Shown here: in pieces, positions 23,029-34,707 of the stretch
How positions within the stretch are numbered: the first letter of the stretch is position 1
How the letters are laid out: each line of letters opens with the position of its first letter
Origin: Adiantum capillus-veneris
Taxonomy: Eukaryota > Streptophyta > Polypodiopsida > Polypodiales > Pteridaceae
DNA length: 64,000 nucleotides
Direction: 5' to 3'
Assembly (NCBI GenBank): GCA_014529385.2
Contig: CM043959.1
Span: 48,303,928 to 48,367,927 of the forward strand
Notes under the pieces: generated by a model
Told to the model about the DNA's origin: nothing
What the model saw: only the letters and a program-made list of their open reading frames with translations
The model's database searches: none
Made by a program: the position numbers and the translations under genes

Positions 23029-23690
23029 ACGTTAGGATTTTAAGAATGATTGATGGACAAGACAAGTCTTAAGATCATGGCTCAAAAAACCATTAAACAA
23101 GAAAACAAGTATTTGTGGACACTTTCCACAACCCAATTGCAGAAGAACCTAGGAGTAGGGTAAGTAGAATCCAAGATGGATCTCAAATCATTGCTCACTT
23201 CAAAAGAATCATCTATGAGTTGTTTATGTAAAGTTGCAGAACTTTAGATCTACAACTTGAAACATCACCAAAAGACTGTCAACCATTGAATCCGGCGGGA
23301 GATTTTGCTCGTAAAAGTTGTATGAACCAGTGGGTAAGCTTAAAGAAGCATTTGAGGTAAAGTTTCAAAAGGTTGCAAAAACTTAGATTATTTACATTTT
23401 TTTGAGAGTTTAGGCCAAATTAAGTTTTGACTTGACTCAGAGGCTTAAAACATGTCATAAAAAGGTCTGACCATTGAAAAATTGCAAAAAGTGTTCAATT
23501 TACGCCAAAAGTAAATAATCGTGATTATTTACTTCTAGCTCAAAATCGACCAAGCTTGATACTAGAGACTCAATGCATAATTACAAACATCTTTTGTGAA
23601 CACTCATAGAATTTGGATCACAAAACTAACCAAAAACTTAATAAAAACTGAAATCTGTACTCATTGTTGAGAAATTGAGTTTGACTTCTT
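23029..23690 (+). repeat. Inverted copy of bases 1-665, with coding relic
   Basis: Corresponds to the reverse complement of the left edge of the window: both carry AGAATGATTGAT, CAAGTATTTGTGGACACTTTCC-like and ATGAACCAGTGGGTAAGCTTAA-like phrases in order. The coding relic reads VFVDTFHNPIAEEPRSR, then LQLETSPKDCQPLNP and CMNQWVSLKKHLR. No LTR or primer site is joined to this copy, so it is a fragment or a rearranged element. Confidence 0.65.
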
Positions 23691-23857
23691 GCCATTTTTA
23701 AAAATGCATGCAAAACCAAAACAAATTAAATTTTAGAATTTCAGTTGTTTTCTCATTATATAACCATGAGGGAGAAAGAAAAAGAAAACTTACATCCCAA
23801 GGTGTGCAAGATTCTTCACATTCCTTTTCACCAATGTTTTGGACATGATGGGCGTTT

Positions 23858-24939
23858 TTAAGATATCCATTGACTGCGAAGATGCTTGAAAATGTCACTG
23901 TAAGGTTGCTTAACATATAGCACCTTGGCCTCCTCATTTTCTTTGGCTGATATGACTGTTGCAACTTGTGGGGATGGATCTACAACAACCCGGGCCTTTC
24001 TTTTCTCATAAACTTGTATTAGATCCTGGGAGCCACCATCCTTTTTCATTTTTTAAAATCTTAACATTTTGGCTACATAAATTGAGTGTTGTTCATCAAT
24101 GATCCAAAACTTGTATTCAACAAGTCTTTCTTCTTCTACCTCAATACGTGTCATTGGCACTCTAGACTTTTGGCCACAATTATTTATAGGAATTAGATAA
24201 GCACATGATGAAGGTTGATTTGCACTTTCTCCAAAGAAGAGCATATACTTTTGTACCTGATCAGGCTTTAGCTGACGATAATTATAATGATTGAGAGCAA
24301 GAAAACAATTAGTGATGAGAATCTCATATTTCTTACACTTAAAAGAAAAGTATGTCGAATACTTTTCTATGCCTCCTGTAGCACTCTTCTTTGCTTTTTG
24401 GACCTCGTTCTCTAATCGATCATGCTCCACAAACCTTAATAAGGGTTGATTGCTTGTTTCCTTTGATCTCAAAATGGATTTATCTACATCCTTTTTGGTT
24501 GTGCTCTTCTTATTTGATTTCTTATTCTTCACTTGCTTGCCTTTTTAAGAAATAATAATTGCATCTTGAAGCCTATCTGCAGTGATATCAAATAAATCTT
24601 CATTAACATCCCAACCTCGTGAAAACATTGTCTCTTCCTTGTTTTTGACCATTTTTTCAACAACATAGGAATTTGCCAATAGTTGGTACTCAATATTTCC
24701 AAGTATCCCAATGTTTATGCACTCAATGTCAGGATGTCCTTCAACTGTTGAAACACTTGTAGAGACTACCTGCCCTAGATCATCAAATCTATTCTCATCT
24801 TCGTCACTAGCCACAAAGACATGCACTTTATGAAATTGTGCACCTTGCACTCCATAACGTCTAAGTACCATTTTCTCTTATCATCACTTGCAAAGTCAAC
24901 ATTAATAGGAACCATCACAGATTTTTGTTTTTGAGCCAT
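23858..24939 (-). pseudogene. Unrecognised ORF relic on the minus strand
   Basis: A start MAQKQKSVMVPINVDFASDD at 24,939 shifts frame near 24,865. The frame then runs to 23,858 with only two stops (24,545 and 24,053), about 360 codons in all. Recognisable stretches include VHVFVASDEDENRFDDLGQ, a Lys-rich helix (KNKKSNKKSTTKKDVDKS), YEILITNCFLALNHYNYRQL and MTRIEVEEERLVEYKFWIID. The composition looks like a real protein but I know no family. GTAAGTTTTC follows GGGAT at about 23,792 on the same strand and would suit a splice donor, so this could be a decayed host gene as well as an element ORF. Confidence 0.4.
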
Positions 24940-25539
24940 TTTTTCTCAGAAATCAAAGAAAACACAAATAACTAGCTAGAATTTATAATGATACATTGAA
25001 TGTAATAATGCTTTGAAAGAGTATAAAACTATATTGACACATAACATTTTAATTACACTCTTCAAGACTTTTAGATTCTAAAATCAAATATTTATCCAAT
25101 TTAGACATTTGATAGCCAAAGTAGGTGTATCCTAGATCCCATACGTCATCTAGCATTACGGCCAATTTGGATGAAATAAGGGCTGTTTAGAGTTTATCCA
25201 TTCTTGACTAAAGGCTCAAGGAGGAGCCACATTTCCAAAAGTATGGCACTTTTCTACACGTGTCAAGATCTCCTGCACTTGCTTTTGAAATAGTTTGCAC
25301 TATTTTAGTCATAACTTTTGCATATGAACTCCAAATTTAGTGCTCAAATGGTCCATTGGTGGCACTTGTTGAGATCTATCCAATGAGTACCCATGTTGAA
25401 TAGTTTTGTTAAGATATTCATGGTATTTTTTAGGTTGCCCCTGTTAAGATCCTTACACAACCGTTTTTGATCCAAATTGGCCCTAATGGAATAATTTTCT
25501 CAAGGTTGGTTATCTTGAATCCTTTAAAATAAACCATTT
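24940..25539. other. Spacer with weak satellite traces; no gene seen
   Basis: AT-rich. Short phrases such as GTGTATCCTAGATCCC at about 25,120 resemble the satellite that becomes clear at 25,540, so this may be its most decayed edge. Confidence 0.35.
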
Positions 25540-26880
25540 GAAATACATTTTCAAGATTGTATCCATCTTAGATCCACCACTTGTCCATTCTAACCAAGCC
25601 TTGAAAGGTGGGTGCATCAAAGATCCACCACTGGGCCATTGTAAGCAAATCTTTAAAAGGTGGGTACAATTGTTGGTGTACCTTAGATCCATCACATTGA
25701 ATCTTCAAATAAAGTATGCAGAATAGGTAGATACTGCATTCACTATTTGGCCATTCTACTCAAATTTTGGAAGGTGGGTGTATCCAAGATCCACCACTTG
25801 GCCATTCAAACCAACTTTTGTAGGATGGATGCAATGGTGGGTTTCCTCTGCGTCCACCATCTATCAATTTTAAATAGTGTTTATAGGAAAGATAGACCAT
25901 AGATCCACCACTTGGCCATTCTAACCAAGTATTGGTAGGTGGGTGTAGACCGTAGATCCACCATTTGGCCATTCTAACCATGTCTTAAAATTAGGTGCAA
26001 TTGGCCATCATAACACTTATAATTTTACACAATGTTTGTGGGATGAGTAGATCCTAGATCCACCACTTGGCCATTTAGACTAAGAACTGGGAAGTAGGTG
26101 CACCAAAGATCCACCACTTGGCCATTATAACAAAGGATTGAATTGTGGATCCAATTGTTGGTGTCTCCTAGATCCACCACTTGGCCATTCTAACCATGTC
26201 TTAAAGTTAGATGCATTGAACACTTTGCCATCATAACACTTGTAGTTTTACACAATATGTGGGATGAGTAGATCCTAGATTCACCACTTGGCCATTTAGA
26301 GTAAAAATTGGGAAGTGGGTGCACCAAAGATCCACCACTTGGCCATTATAACAAAGGCTTCAATTGTGGATCCAATTGTTGGTGTCTCCTAGATCCATCA
26401 CTTGGCCATTCTAACCATATCTTAAAGTTAGGTGCATTCAACACTTGGCCATCATAACACTTGTAATTTTTCACAATTTTTGTGGGATGAGTAGATCCTA
26501 GATTCACCACTTGGCCATTTAAACTAAGAATTGGGAAGTAAATGCATCAAAGATCCACCACTTGGCCATTTAGACTAAGAATTGGGAAGTAAATGCATCA
26601 AAGATCCACCACTTGGCCATTATAACGACGGCTTGAATTGTGAATTCAATTGTTGGTCTCTCCTAGATCCACCACTTGGACATTCTAACCATGTTTAAAG
26701 TTAGGTGCATTCAACACTTCCCCATCATAACACTTGTAATTTTACACAATGTTTATGGGATGAGTAGATCCTAGATTCACCACTTGGCCACTTAGAATAA
26801 GAATTTGGAAGTAGGTGCATCAAAGATCCACCACTTGGACATTATAACAAAGGCTTGAATTGTGGATCCAATTGTTGGTG
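25540..26880. repeat. Satellite array, left part
   Basis: Tandem units built on the box GATCCACCACTTGGCCATT, first irregular (25,540-26,000), then regular with the order seen in the right part (46,959-49,724). It stops at ...CCAATTGTTGGTG where element A begins. Increasing disorder toward the outer edge is usual for the margin of a satellite. Confidence 0.9.
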
Positions 26881-27674
26881 TGTTGGATGCATCCAATGTT
26901 AGCAGCCATTTCACCTTCTCATGGACATTATTTTTCCATTTACTATGTATATATAATTATGGGCTCACATTCAATTCCAAGTTGTATTTGTTTATTCACT
27001 TCATGTACTTTGAGTGGCCGGACATAAATTTTAAAACCCTAGGTATATAAGTGAATCTAGCTCATGTGAAAGGGGGAGATATCATTTTGAGAGAAACCTA
27101 GAGTAGAGAAAAAGAACAAGGAGGTTATGGAGGTGAAAGCATAGAGCCGCATGTACTCTCTTCATAGAACGATTGTATTTATAGAATGAAGATGAGTTCT
27201 TTTGCCTTTCTCTTGATTTTCATTAAGTTGTGTATTAGTGTCTTGATGGTATAGATTAAGAACTAATCACTCACTAATTTTTGATAACTGCCTATTGTAT
27301 GTTTGATTCTAGTAGTGTGTGCATGATCATATTAGTGTGTAGATTAAGGATTTGTGTATGCATTGATCTAATCATAACTCCATGAGCTTGGGTGAGCTTG
27401 TGATTAGAATGTGACCTCGAGGATTAGTAGAGAATACAACGATTAGCAACCTTGATTAGCATAAGGGTTGCATATGTGCATACATTAATCTCCTTCATTA
27501 GTACTCTCTTCTTCCTATTGTAGATAATCTCGTGCAATTTCCCCACTCAATTCTATCTCATTCCTCTCACACAATCACCCATGTGTGATGTTTCCTTGCC
27601 CTAGCCGGGTTGCTACCATCCTTGGATTGATAATTTTGTTGATTCTTTGGAGCTATGCTACAAGGGAGCTAACA
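26881..27674 (+). repeat. Element A 5' LTR
   Basis: Starts TGTTGGATGCATCC and ends GGGAGCTAACA; 794 bp, with TATATATAATT at about 26,947 as likely promoter. Confidence 0.7.
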
Positions 27675-27676
27675 TT

Positions 27677-27693
27677 TGGCGCCATTGCTAGGG
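27677..27693 (+). promoter_or_regulatory. Element A primer-binding site, tRNA-Asp type
   Basis: TGGCGCCATTGCTAGGG, 14 of 17 positions matching the tRNA-Asp complement, two bases after the LTR. Confidence 0.75.
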
Positions 27694-29950
27694 ACATCAG
27701 TAGCATAAACTAGAGGAGAATTTTTTAGTATAATCGAGTGTTTAGGAGTAGATTTAGGTTAAAACCCCCCCAATTTCTCACTAGTTGATCACTAATTTTT
27801 GACTAATCCGCTACTAATTCAAGTGATTTTTATGTGTGTATGCCTAATTAGAGGTTGAGCCATCACTCTTTTGATATAAAATTGTAAAAGTTTTGACTAA
27901 AATTGAGTGTGTAATTAGGGATTTTTTCTTGATTAGGCTCTCTAATTACATGTGCTTTTTGTGCTACACATAGCTAAATCGTTAATTAAAGTTGTGATTA
28001 TTATTTTTATGTGTTTAATTTTATTAAAATGATGCTACACATGAGATTTTGTGCTCAATTGATTGTAGGTGAAATGCCGTTAAGCGGTTGCTAGTACACA
28101 CATATCTGGGTAGGCGTCAATTGGAGTTGGAAATCGAGGCGTTGCTCATGAAATTGTGAGTACACTAACCCACTCAATTTCTCATTTGATTTATAGGTTT
28201 GATTAAAGTTGATTACACAAAAAATTAGTGCAAATTTAAGTGCAATTAGTATGTCCATGTGTAGACAAAGTGTGCACTTTCGAGTGCTAATTATGGCTTG
28301 ATTGGTGCCAATTAGAATTTTGAAAGGCAATCACTTGTTTGATGATGTTATGACAATGATGGTTCAAATTTTTTGATTGCTAAAATTGCACCGTTATGCC
28401 GTCAAAATTGCGGTAGAAATTGTGTGTGTGCACTAATTATCGCATTTATGCTTAATTTTGTTAGTTTTTGTACACATAGTAATTGTTTGCAAATTAATGT
28501 GTAATTGATTGCATTGCAAAGTCCAAAGCACAATAACCAAGCGTATGTGCTCATAACCGCATCATTAAGTTTGCTATTTTTGAGGTCATAATTAGGCAAA
28601 AAGGGAAAAAAATGATCAATTTTGCATTGATTTGATTGTCAAATGCATTGGAAATTGATTGGGATTGTAATCTTGATGTTCCAAGTGCTAAAAATCAAGT
28701 AGAACAAGATGCATGTTTTTCAAAAAGAATTCGGTTAATTTTTGGTAATAATTTCGTTAATTTTTGGTATTTTTAGCATTTTTTGTGCTAATTTAGTGCT
28801 TAAAATTGTTTAATTTTTATCAAAAATTGATGAAATTATAAAAATCTGATGTGAACAATCGCTCTGAAACAAAATTTTACAAACAATGAACTCTCGCTAA
28901 GGTTTGGGTTGTTTTTAGCATTTTTCGGGTATTTTCTGGGTAATTTTATCTTTTCGGACAAATTTTTTAACTTTGTTGCATCTGTGTATATTTTCACCCA
29001 CCCCGCTTCCATGACCACCGGGCCTCACTCAACCTCATCTGCATCCACGTTTGCACTTACCTTGTCCCGTACTCGCTGCCTCCGTGCACATACTCTCTAA
29101 CCAGTCTCCACTTCTTGACCTCGTGTGACCCAACCCCTGCACACACACAAACACACAAAACACAAGCAAAACAAACAAAAGAAGAAAAGACAAGAAAGTC
29201 AACACACAAAAAAACAAACACACAAAGTCACAAACAAACATACACAAATACATACACGTCTTCTCTTTCGCACATACACACAAGAGACAAGTTTTTTTTT
29301 TATATAAATTCAAAAAACAGTTTTTTTTTCTTTGTCTTGTTTCTCCTCATTGCATTGCACATGCATCAAACATCTGCACACACCCCATTCACATGCATTT
29401 AAGCGTAGACGTATTTAGAGCTCTGAGAGACAAATTTCATTCGAGATTGTTCGATTTTGTCGATTTGAGCCGCTTTTAGCATATTTGAGCCAGATCACAC
29501 ACACAGACCTTGTTTGATACGGATTTTCATTCTGGGTCTACGATTTTCTAGATTACACGCTTTAGAGTTGTTTCACACGCAATATTGCATTTTGGCTCGA
29601 TTTGACCGCAAGGTCCCACGATTGACCATATTTGACCTTGACTTGCAATAGAGATTTGTTTTGGCCTTAAGCTAGTTAGAGCATGTTCACATGCGAGATC
29701 TTGATTTGGCCGATTTTGGCTATTCTTAGCATACCGACGCACGATTAGAGGTCGATTTGGTTACTAGACTTACATTTGGCTACGACTTTGACCGAGTGAC
29801 CGAGTGACCGATTTTAGAGCCAGATTACACAAAGAGATCTTGATTACCATTTGGATAGTCATTCATTGCTAGATTATGCCTTGTACCTAGTGCGTTGGTT
29901 TATTGCCCTCTAGCACCAAATTTGACCTAGACTGCTAGACTTTGGCAGTC
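27694..29950 (+). other. Element A leader
   Basis: About 2.26 kb of AT-rich sequence without a gene. It includes a region of A/C-rich low complexity at 29,130-29,290 and T/A runs at 29,290-29,330. Confidence 0.55.
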
Positions 29951-30232
29951 ATGGATCTTGAGGTTCGATCACCTCCAAGATTTCCACCCTCGCCAAAATC
30001 TAGGAGACTGAAATCAGCAGAGATCATAGCAGAGGCTAGGGCATATATGGAGCGTAGGGTGCATAGCCATACAAGTGCACGACCAGAGCTACAAACCACA
30101 TAGATAGTTACACCTCAGATTTTGAATGTTCCTACTATTAGCACACATGCTAGAGAGGTTATAGAGATGGTACCACCTTCCACATTCACATCCATGAGCA
30201 CACCAGATACTGAGATTTCTAGCTCACATGCA

Positions 30233-30346
30233 CCAAATTTATCGATGATTGCTAGATCACCTAGAGCCACCATGCATGCACAAACCAAGCCAAATTTATT
30301 GATGATTGCTAGATCACCTAGAGCCACCATGCATGCACAAGCCAAG
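30233..30346 (+). repeat. 57-bp in-frame tandem duplication
   Basis: Two adjacent copies of a 19-codon unit beginning CCAAATTTAT, differing at a few bases. Confidence 0.85.
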
Positions 30347-30475
30347 CCTAAGGTTGACACTCCGAGTATTGAGGACCGAGATGAGATTGTGCTACGTTTT
30401 GTGGGCCATAGAGGAGCCATGCCTTGGTTTCTTGATCATGACGGACATTCCTATACCAGAGGTACCTTCTCAGGT

Positions 30476-30543
30476 GACATAGACCCTTCTATATGGCAAA
30501 TAGAAGGGTGACATAGACCCTTCTATATGGCAGATAGCCAAAG
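30476..30543 (+). repeat. 34-bp tandem duplication that shifts the frame
   Basis: GACATAGACCCTTCTATATG and the following 14 bases are repeated once. The unit is not a multiple of three and creates the stop after IWQIEG. Confidence 0.8.
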
Positions 30544-31905
30544 TTGAGAGGAGAAATTTTGGTACGAGACTGATTTCTTTAAGGACGATGAACTCAAGGG
30601 CACGTACATTTCCCTATCGACCAGCCCATATGATGCTATTGACAGAGTACATCTCGATGATTGTTTAGATACCCATGTACATCCTAGGATAGTGTAGCTA
30701 CGTAGATTGGAGCACAAATTGACTTATGTTGATGATTGTGGACGTAGATATAGATATGAGCAGACGAGATGGTATATTGAGCCATCCATGAGCGTTATGG
30801 CATATCTTATTGGAGATCTTTGCGATAGGACTTATAGGGACCCATTGGGTGAGATGTACTATTTGATGATTGGATTGACCTATTCTCCATGGCATGGCTA
30901 AGATAATAGACAGATACCCACCGGGATTTCTTATACACCTTCTAGACAGATATCCCGTACCAGGTCACCTCGTAGAGCTTCATCCTCTAGACAGATTTTT
31001 CCACAGAGCACAGTTGATGAGCTGCAATCTAGAGTGATTGAGATGAAGAGGACAAATGCTGAGATTGACGATACGACAAGCACACTAGAGGTCCCTACCA
31101 TGGATCCACCAACATTGCCAATCCTAGAGGTTGATACTTGTTCTACAAGGGATGTGCAGCCTAGTGAGATTGCTTCTACACTAGAGGCGCACACTGAGCC
31201 ACTAGAGATTGATAGAGTGCTAGATTCAGTAGCTATTATGGATTATCCCCTTGCATGTAAGGTCTCTTACCCGATCACAAGAGCACCCTTGTACCACGAA
31301 ATGAATACAATGGAATAAGTTACTATTTTTAGCAGTTTTTCAGATTCTGTCAGTGCCATGATGTTTAGAATGTTATAAAGCTTCAAAATGTGAATTAAAA
31401 TAATTTTTGTGAAAAAAATCCAAAAATAGTAAGTTTTTGGTCACCCGACCCGTCCAGTCTTGACCGTCTCGAAAATCTGCACCCGTACCCCGAATTTGAA
31501 AAAAATGCATTTTCGGACCCCGGAGGCTGCTAAATATGGCAGGTACTCGGGCCAGTACGCCTTAGTTAGAGCTTTGTATGGCAATTTACGGCGTCAAAAT
31601 CCGATTCGTATGACCCGTTTTAGCCTAGAACCAAATTTCCTAAAAATTGTCCGGGGAGGCACCGGGGGCCCGGGACTGTGTGGGAACACGTCCCAGGCCA
31701 CTCCAGATCAGCTTTAGCAGCTAGGGGGCGCCCTCTTGCTTTGTGGGAGTCTTGGGAAAGCTGCCAAGCCTGCAACTCAGTCTCAGAACCAGTTAACCAA
31801 GCCAACCTGACACTTGGTGGGCAGAGAACTGGACTTGCCATGCTTAACTGGAGAAGCTCCCAGATGCATTTAGCAACCGAGATCGATTTTCAGCCTGTAG
31901 GAGCC

Positions 31906-31913
31906 TATTTAAA
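31906..31913 (+). promoter_or_regulatory. TATA box of solo LTR B
   Basis: TATTTAAA in the context GAGCCTATTTAAAGACC, shared with element C's LTRs (minus strand, near 38,270 and 46,224-46,231). Confidence 0.6.
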
Positions 31914-32803
31914 GACCTGCATACACACACACACACACTTATGATCACACACACTCACACAGTGCATACACACACACCCACATACATTGGGGAGGTGCTG
32001 CCGAATCACACAACTATTGAAGAAGAAGCTAGGAGGGAGGTGCTGCCGAATTTTCATCTCAAGAGGCTCGATTAGATCAGAAAATCGAGAAGATTACCAG
32101 CTCTTAATCACGGTAACGACAGTTTAATTAATGCCATCTGAAAATCCCTTTTCCCACCATCAAAATTTCTCGTACATTATGTCTATTCCTAGCCGAAAAC
32201 CTCTATGACTATTCTCTAAATGCTCCTTATTCGTACTCTATTATGTAATCATTATCCCATAGCTGAATTATCAGCCATTCTTCACTCTCGATTAATGATT
32301 AGAGCATAATTATCAGAATCTTCTCTCTCTAGATAGCATAGTAATTAATCGGTAAGCTAGTATTTGTGCAGATTGAAGAGAATCACTATTGTAATCACTC
32401 ATTAACATTGTAGCTTAATTGAATTCATTTCTCTTATGCATTAAGACGTAATTAAGAAGAAATTAATCCGTCAATAAGTCTCTAAGAATTGGTTTTTCCT
32501 CACACATATGCATAGGGTAAATCTGCATCATCTAATTGCTAGGAAATAGTCTAATCATACTTAATCCAATTCTCTGGTAATTCCAATAATGAAATACTAA
32601 TTATTCTTGATCATGTAAGCCGAATAATTATCTTAGAGCCGGTTCCCATAGGATCATGTGCCATCCTTAATGATTGCTTTATGAAAGAAATCTAGACTCT
32701 CATATAGGAGGGATTAATTGATGTCACTAATCTACCCATTGGACTGTTATGATGCTGTGAACCTTAGCTCTTTCCCCAAGCTAATCATTTAAAGTAGTGA
32801 GAA

Positions 32804-32980
32804 ATGGCCCCGGTTAAGAGGACGCGCTTCGGTGGTGCCCATGATCGCGAAGCAGGAACGAGCAATGTCAACGGAAAGGGAAAGGCTCCCATGGACGAAC
32901 AAATACCGGCCATCTCACGGGCCATCGATGAAGAAGTGGAAGAGGTAGATCATATTTTTTTTTCAAGTTGTTTAAATTAA
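32804..32980 (+). CDS. LTR-encoded microORF (copy in solo LTR B)
   Basis: 58 codons starting MAPVKRTRFGGAHDREAG and containing NGKGKAPMDEQIPAISRAI and DEEVEEV. The same ORF is open in both LTRs of element C (37,191-37,358 and 45,093-45,263), and traces of it (AGTSREANKGKRIALED) survive in the old solo LTR near 4,380. It lies about 900 bp downstream of the TATA box, so it would be at the start of the transcript. After GAA GAG the sequence is GTAGAT, a possible splice donor. Not recognised as a known domain; basic then acidic, probably disordered. Confidence 0.55.
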   Translation: MAPVKRTRFGGAHDREAGTSNVNGKGKAPMDEQIPAISRAIDEEVEEVDHIFFSSCLN

Positions 32981-33238
32981 CATTGCATACGCTAGTTAGG
33001 AATGCTCATATCCCCAAACATGTTGGAGAAATCCGACGAAAACCTCGGCATTGAAATCATTATACATTAAGTTCTAAAGTAGGAAGGTAATGTTTGATGG
33101 GTATGCTGTTTGCAAGAGGAAAGAATGTCTGCTAGGAAAAATTTAGCTCGGCATGTTCATTTTATTTCCAATGTTGAATCAGTCCTGACCCCCCTACTGA
33201 TCACAGGGGGTAGAGTTCCTCGTTAAGGGCTCTTGAAT

Positions 33239-33357
33239 CCACGACTTGCTTTCTATGCGGTGGATACCCACGACTTGCTTTCTATGCGGTGGGAACCCAC
33301 CTCTTGCTTTCTATGCGGTGGGAGTGTCCATGACGTGCTTTCTATGCGGTGGACATA
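33239..33357 (+). repeat. LTR minisatellite, TTGCTTTCTATGCGGTGG unit
   Basis: Four copies of a roughly 30-bp unit in solo LTR B. Equivalent copies lie at about 36,836-36,925 and 44,726-44,846 in element C's LTRs. Confidence 0.85.
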
Positions 33358-34026
33358 CCTAGTTGTATGGGCAGCTAGGCGACAACGGGAAGAGTGAACT
33401 CTCGCTGGAGGGGGAATGTTGTACCTCCAGAACATTGGAATTTTTATGAATAAGTTTGAGTAGAATTTTTACTAGAATTCTGTCTTGGTGTTGTTTGCAA
33501 TACTGGTTGAAGGGCTGTTTTAACGAACCATCTGATTCGGAATTAAACAAGGAATATTTATGTTGAACAACCTTTGTGGTAGTAATTAGGTCACACGATG
33601 AAGTGTGAGTGTGGGGGTGGAAAGTGGGGGCTTGGCTCGGGTTGCCAATGCCTACGAGATGGGTGGTCCCGATTGGTCGGGAACTCTCTGTCCCCATAGT
33701 GCTTACTCAATATTAGTAATGCTCATTGCCCCTAGAGCGGGAAATTCTCGAGAGTACGTGCCTCTGAAACATGGGGAAAAAGGCACTCGGGGTTTCTCTC
33801 CTCTTGGAAGGTGGGTCTTAGGATCGCTAGATAGTTAAGTACGCTTCCCCTGCAAGGTGGAGCTAGATCTCGTTGCTAGTAGGCTCGAACTCGACTCACT
33901 TTGTGATGAGAGATCGTCCGCTAGTTGAACCCTGAACCATTTTGTTTGCTTCCGCTATAGATCTAGTGGCCACCAGGTTTACCATCAGATCCGTTGTTTG
34001 ATACGACGGGGTGGGGACCTCACATT

Positions 34027-34707
34027 GCACCTTTCATAGAGGTAGATGGCCCACCACAACCTATACATGAGGAGATAGGCGATGCACATGACCATGAGAG
34101 TGTTGACATTACTACAGAGCCTTTAGAGACTGAGATACCTATAGAGACATATGCCTTCATAGAGACACCTACTCATGAGCATTCACCACCAGATTCATTT
34201 ATGATTGAGCACATACACCCCCCATGCAAGACACAGACAGATGAGGTATTTAGAGACCATGGCTGTCACCCCCCAAGTGTAGACATCACACATCAGGATC
34301 CAGAGACCCCTTTGACAAGAGTGACTTCTACCATTGTACTTGAGATACCTTCAGAGGTAGAGCCTACATTAGAGGATGTTCCCACCAGGAGTAGTCCCAC
34401 CCATGATCCACCTAGGACATATTAGGCCTATAGCTCATCATCAAGAGCTTATGATAGGACTACCAGACATGTTTATGTGCCTCACACGGTGACACATATT
34501 AGACCTTTAGCTAGTGACAACATGCCAGTTTGGATTGAGAGACACAGCACACATGATGGACTATCACATGGTTGGCTCACATCTAGGCAGTCACTAGAGG
34601 CACAGGGATTCTATAGAGGACATAGAAAAATTTGGGTTCCTAGACCACAGACCATTGCACATCCTCCTAGATCTACTATAGTTTCTTTGACCACACCTAT
34701 GCCATAG
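34027..34707 (+). pseudogene. Element A ORF, part 2 (continues in frame after the solo LTR)
   Basis: After one copy of the TTGCA duplication, the frame of part 1 resumes without a shift (codon GCA at 34,027, then PFIEVDGPPQPIHEEIGD). It is acidic and Thr/Pro/His/Glu-rich to a TAG at 34,423-34,425, then continues in frame (SSSRAYDRTTRHVYVP, HGWLTSRQSLEAQGFYRGHR) to 34,707. Same composition as the end of part 1. No known domain. Confidence 0.5.

Larger units (their letters stand above)
29951..31255 (+). pseudogene. Element A ORF, part 1 (unrecognised gag-position protein)
   Basis: ATG at 29,951 (MDLEVRSPPRFPPSPKSRR). The same frame is used throughout to the solo LTR at 31,256, with stops at about 30,101, after a 34-bp duplication at 30,476-30,543, and at 30,695 and 30,899. 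Features include an exact 19-codon in-frame duplication (30,233-30,346, unit containing MIARSPRATMHAQ), a compact middle part (GAMPWFLDHDGHSY, FKDDELKGTYISLS, RLEHKLTYVDDCGRRYRYEQ, MSVMAYLIGDLCDRTYRD, GEMYYLMIGLTYSP), then an Arg/Ser-rich and an acidic Thr/Pro/Glu-rich stretch. No zinc knuckle or enzyme motif is present. It lies where gag would be. Its frame continues precisely at 34,027 on the other side of the solo LTR. Confidence 0.5.
31256..34024 (+). mobile_element. Solo LTR B of chromovirus family C, TSD TTGCA
   Basis: 2,769 bp from TGTAAGGTCTC to GGGGACCTCACA with perfect 5-bp flanks TTGCA (31,251-31,255 and 34,025-34,029). Neither primer site nor internal sequence is present, so it arose by LTR-LTR recombination or similar loss. 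It carries the family's TATA box, CA-rich tract, microORF and minisatellite in the same order as element C's LTRs. Confidence 0.92.

Noticed and set aside
25510-25981. Open frames with repeated EWPSGGS-type peptides
   Set aside because: They are translations of the satellite box on the minus strand; the same peptides appear wherever the repeat has no stop, and there is no start or domain.
29115-29402. Thr/Lys/Gln-rich ORFs in the element A leader
   Set aside because: Low-complexity A/C-rich DNA; open frames exist on both strands with no family signal.
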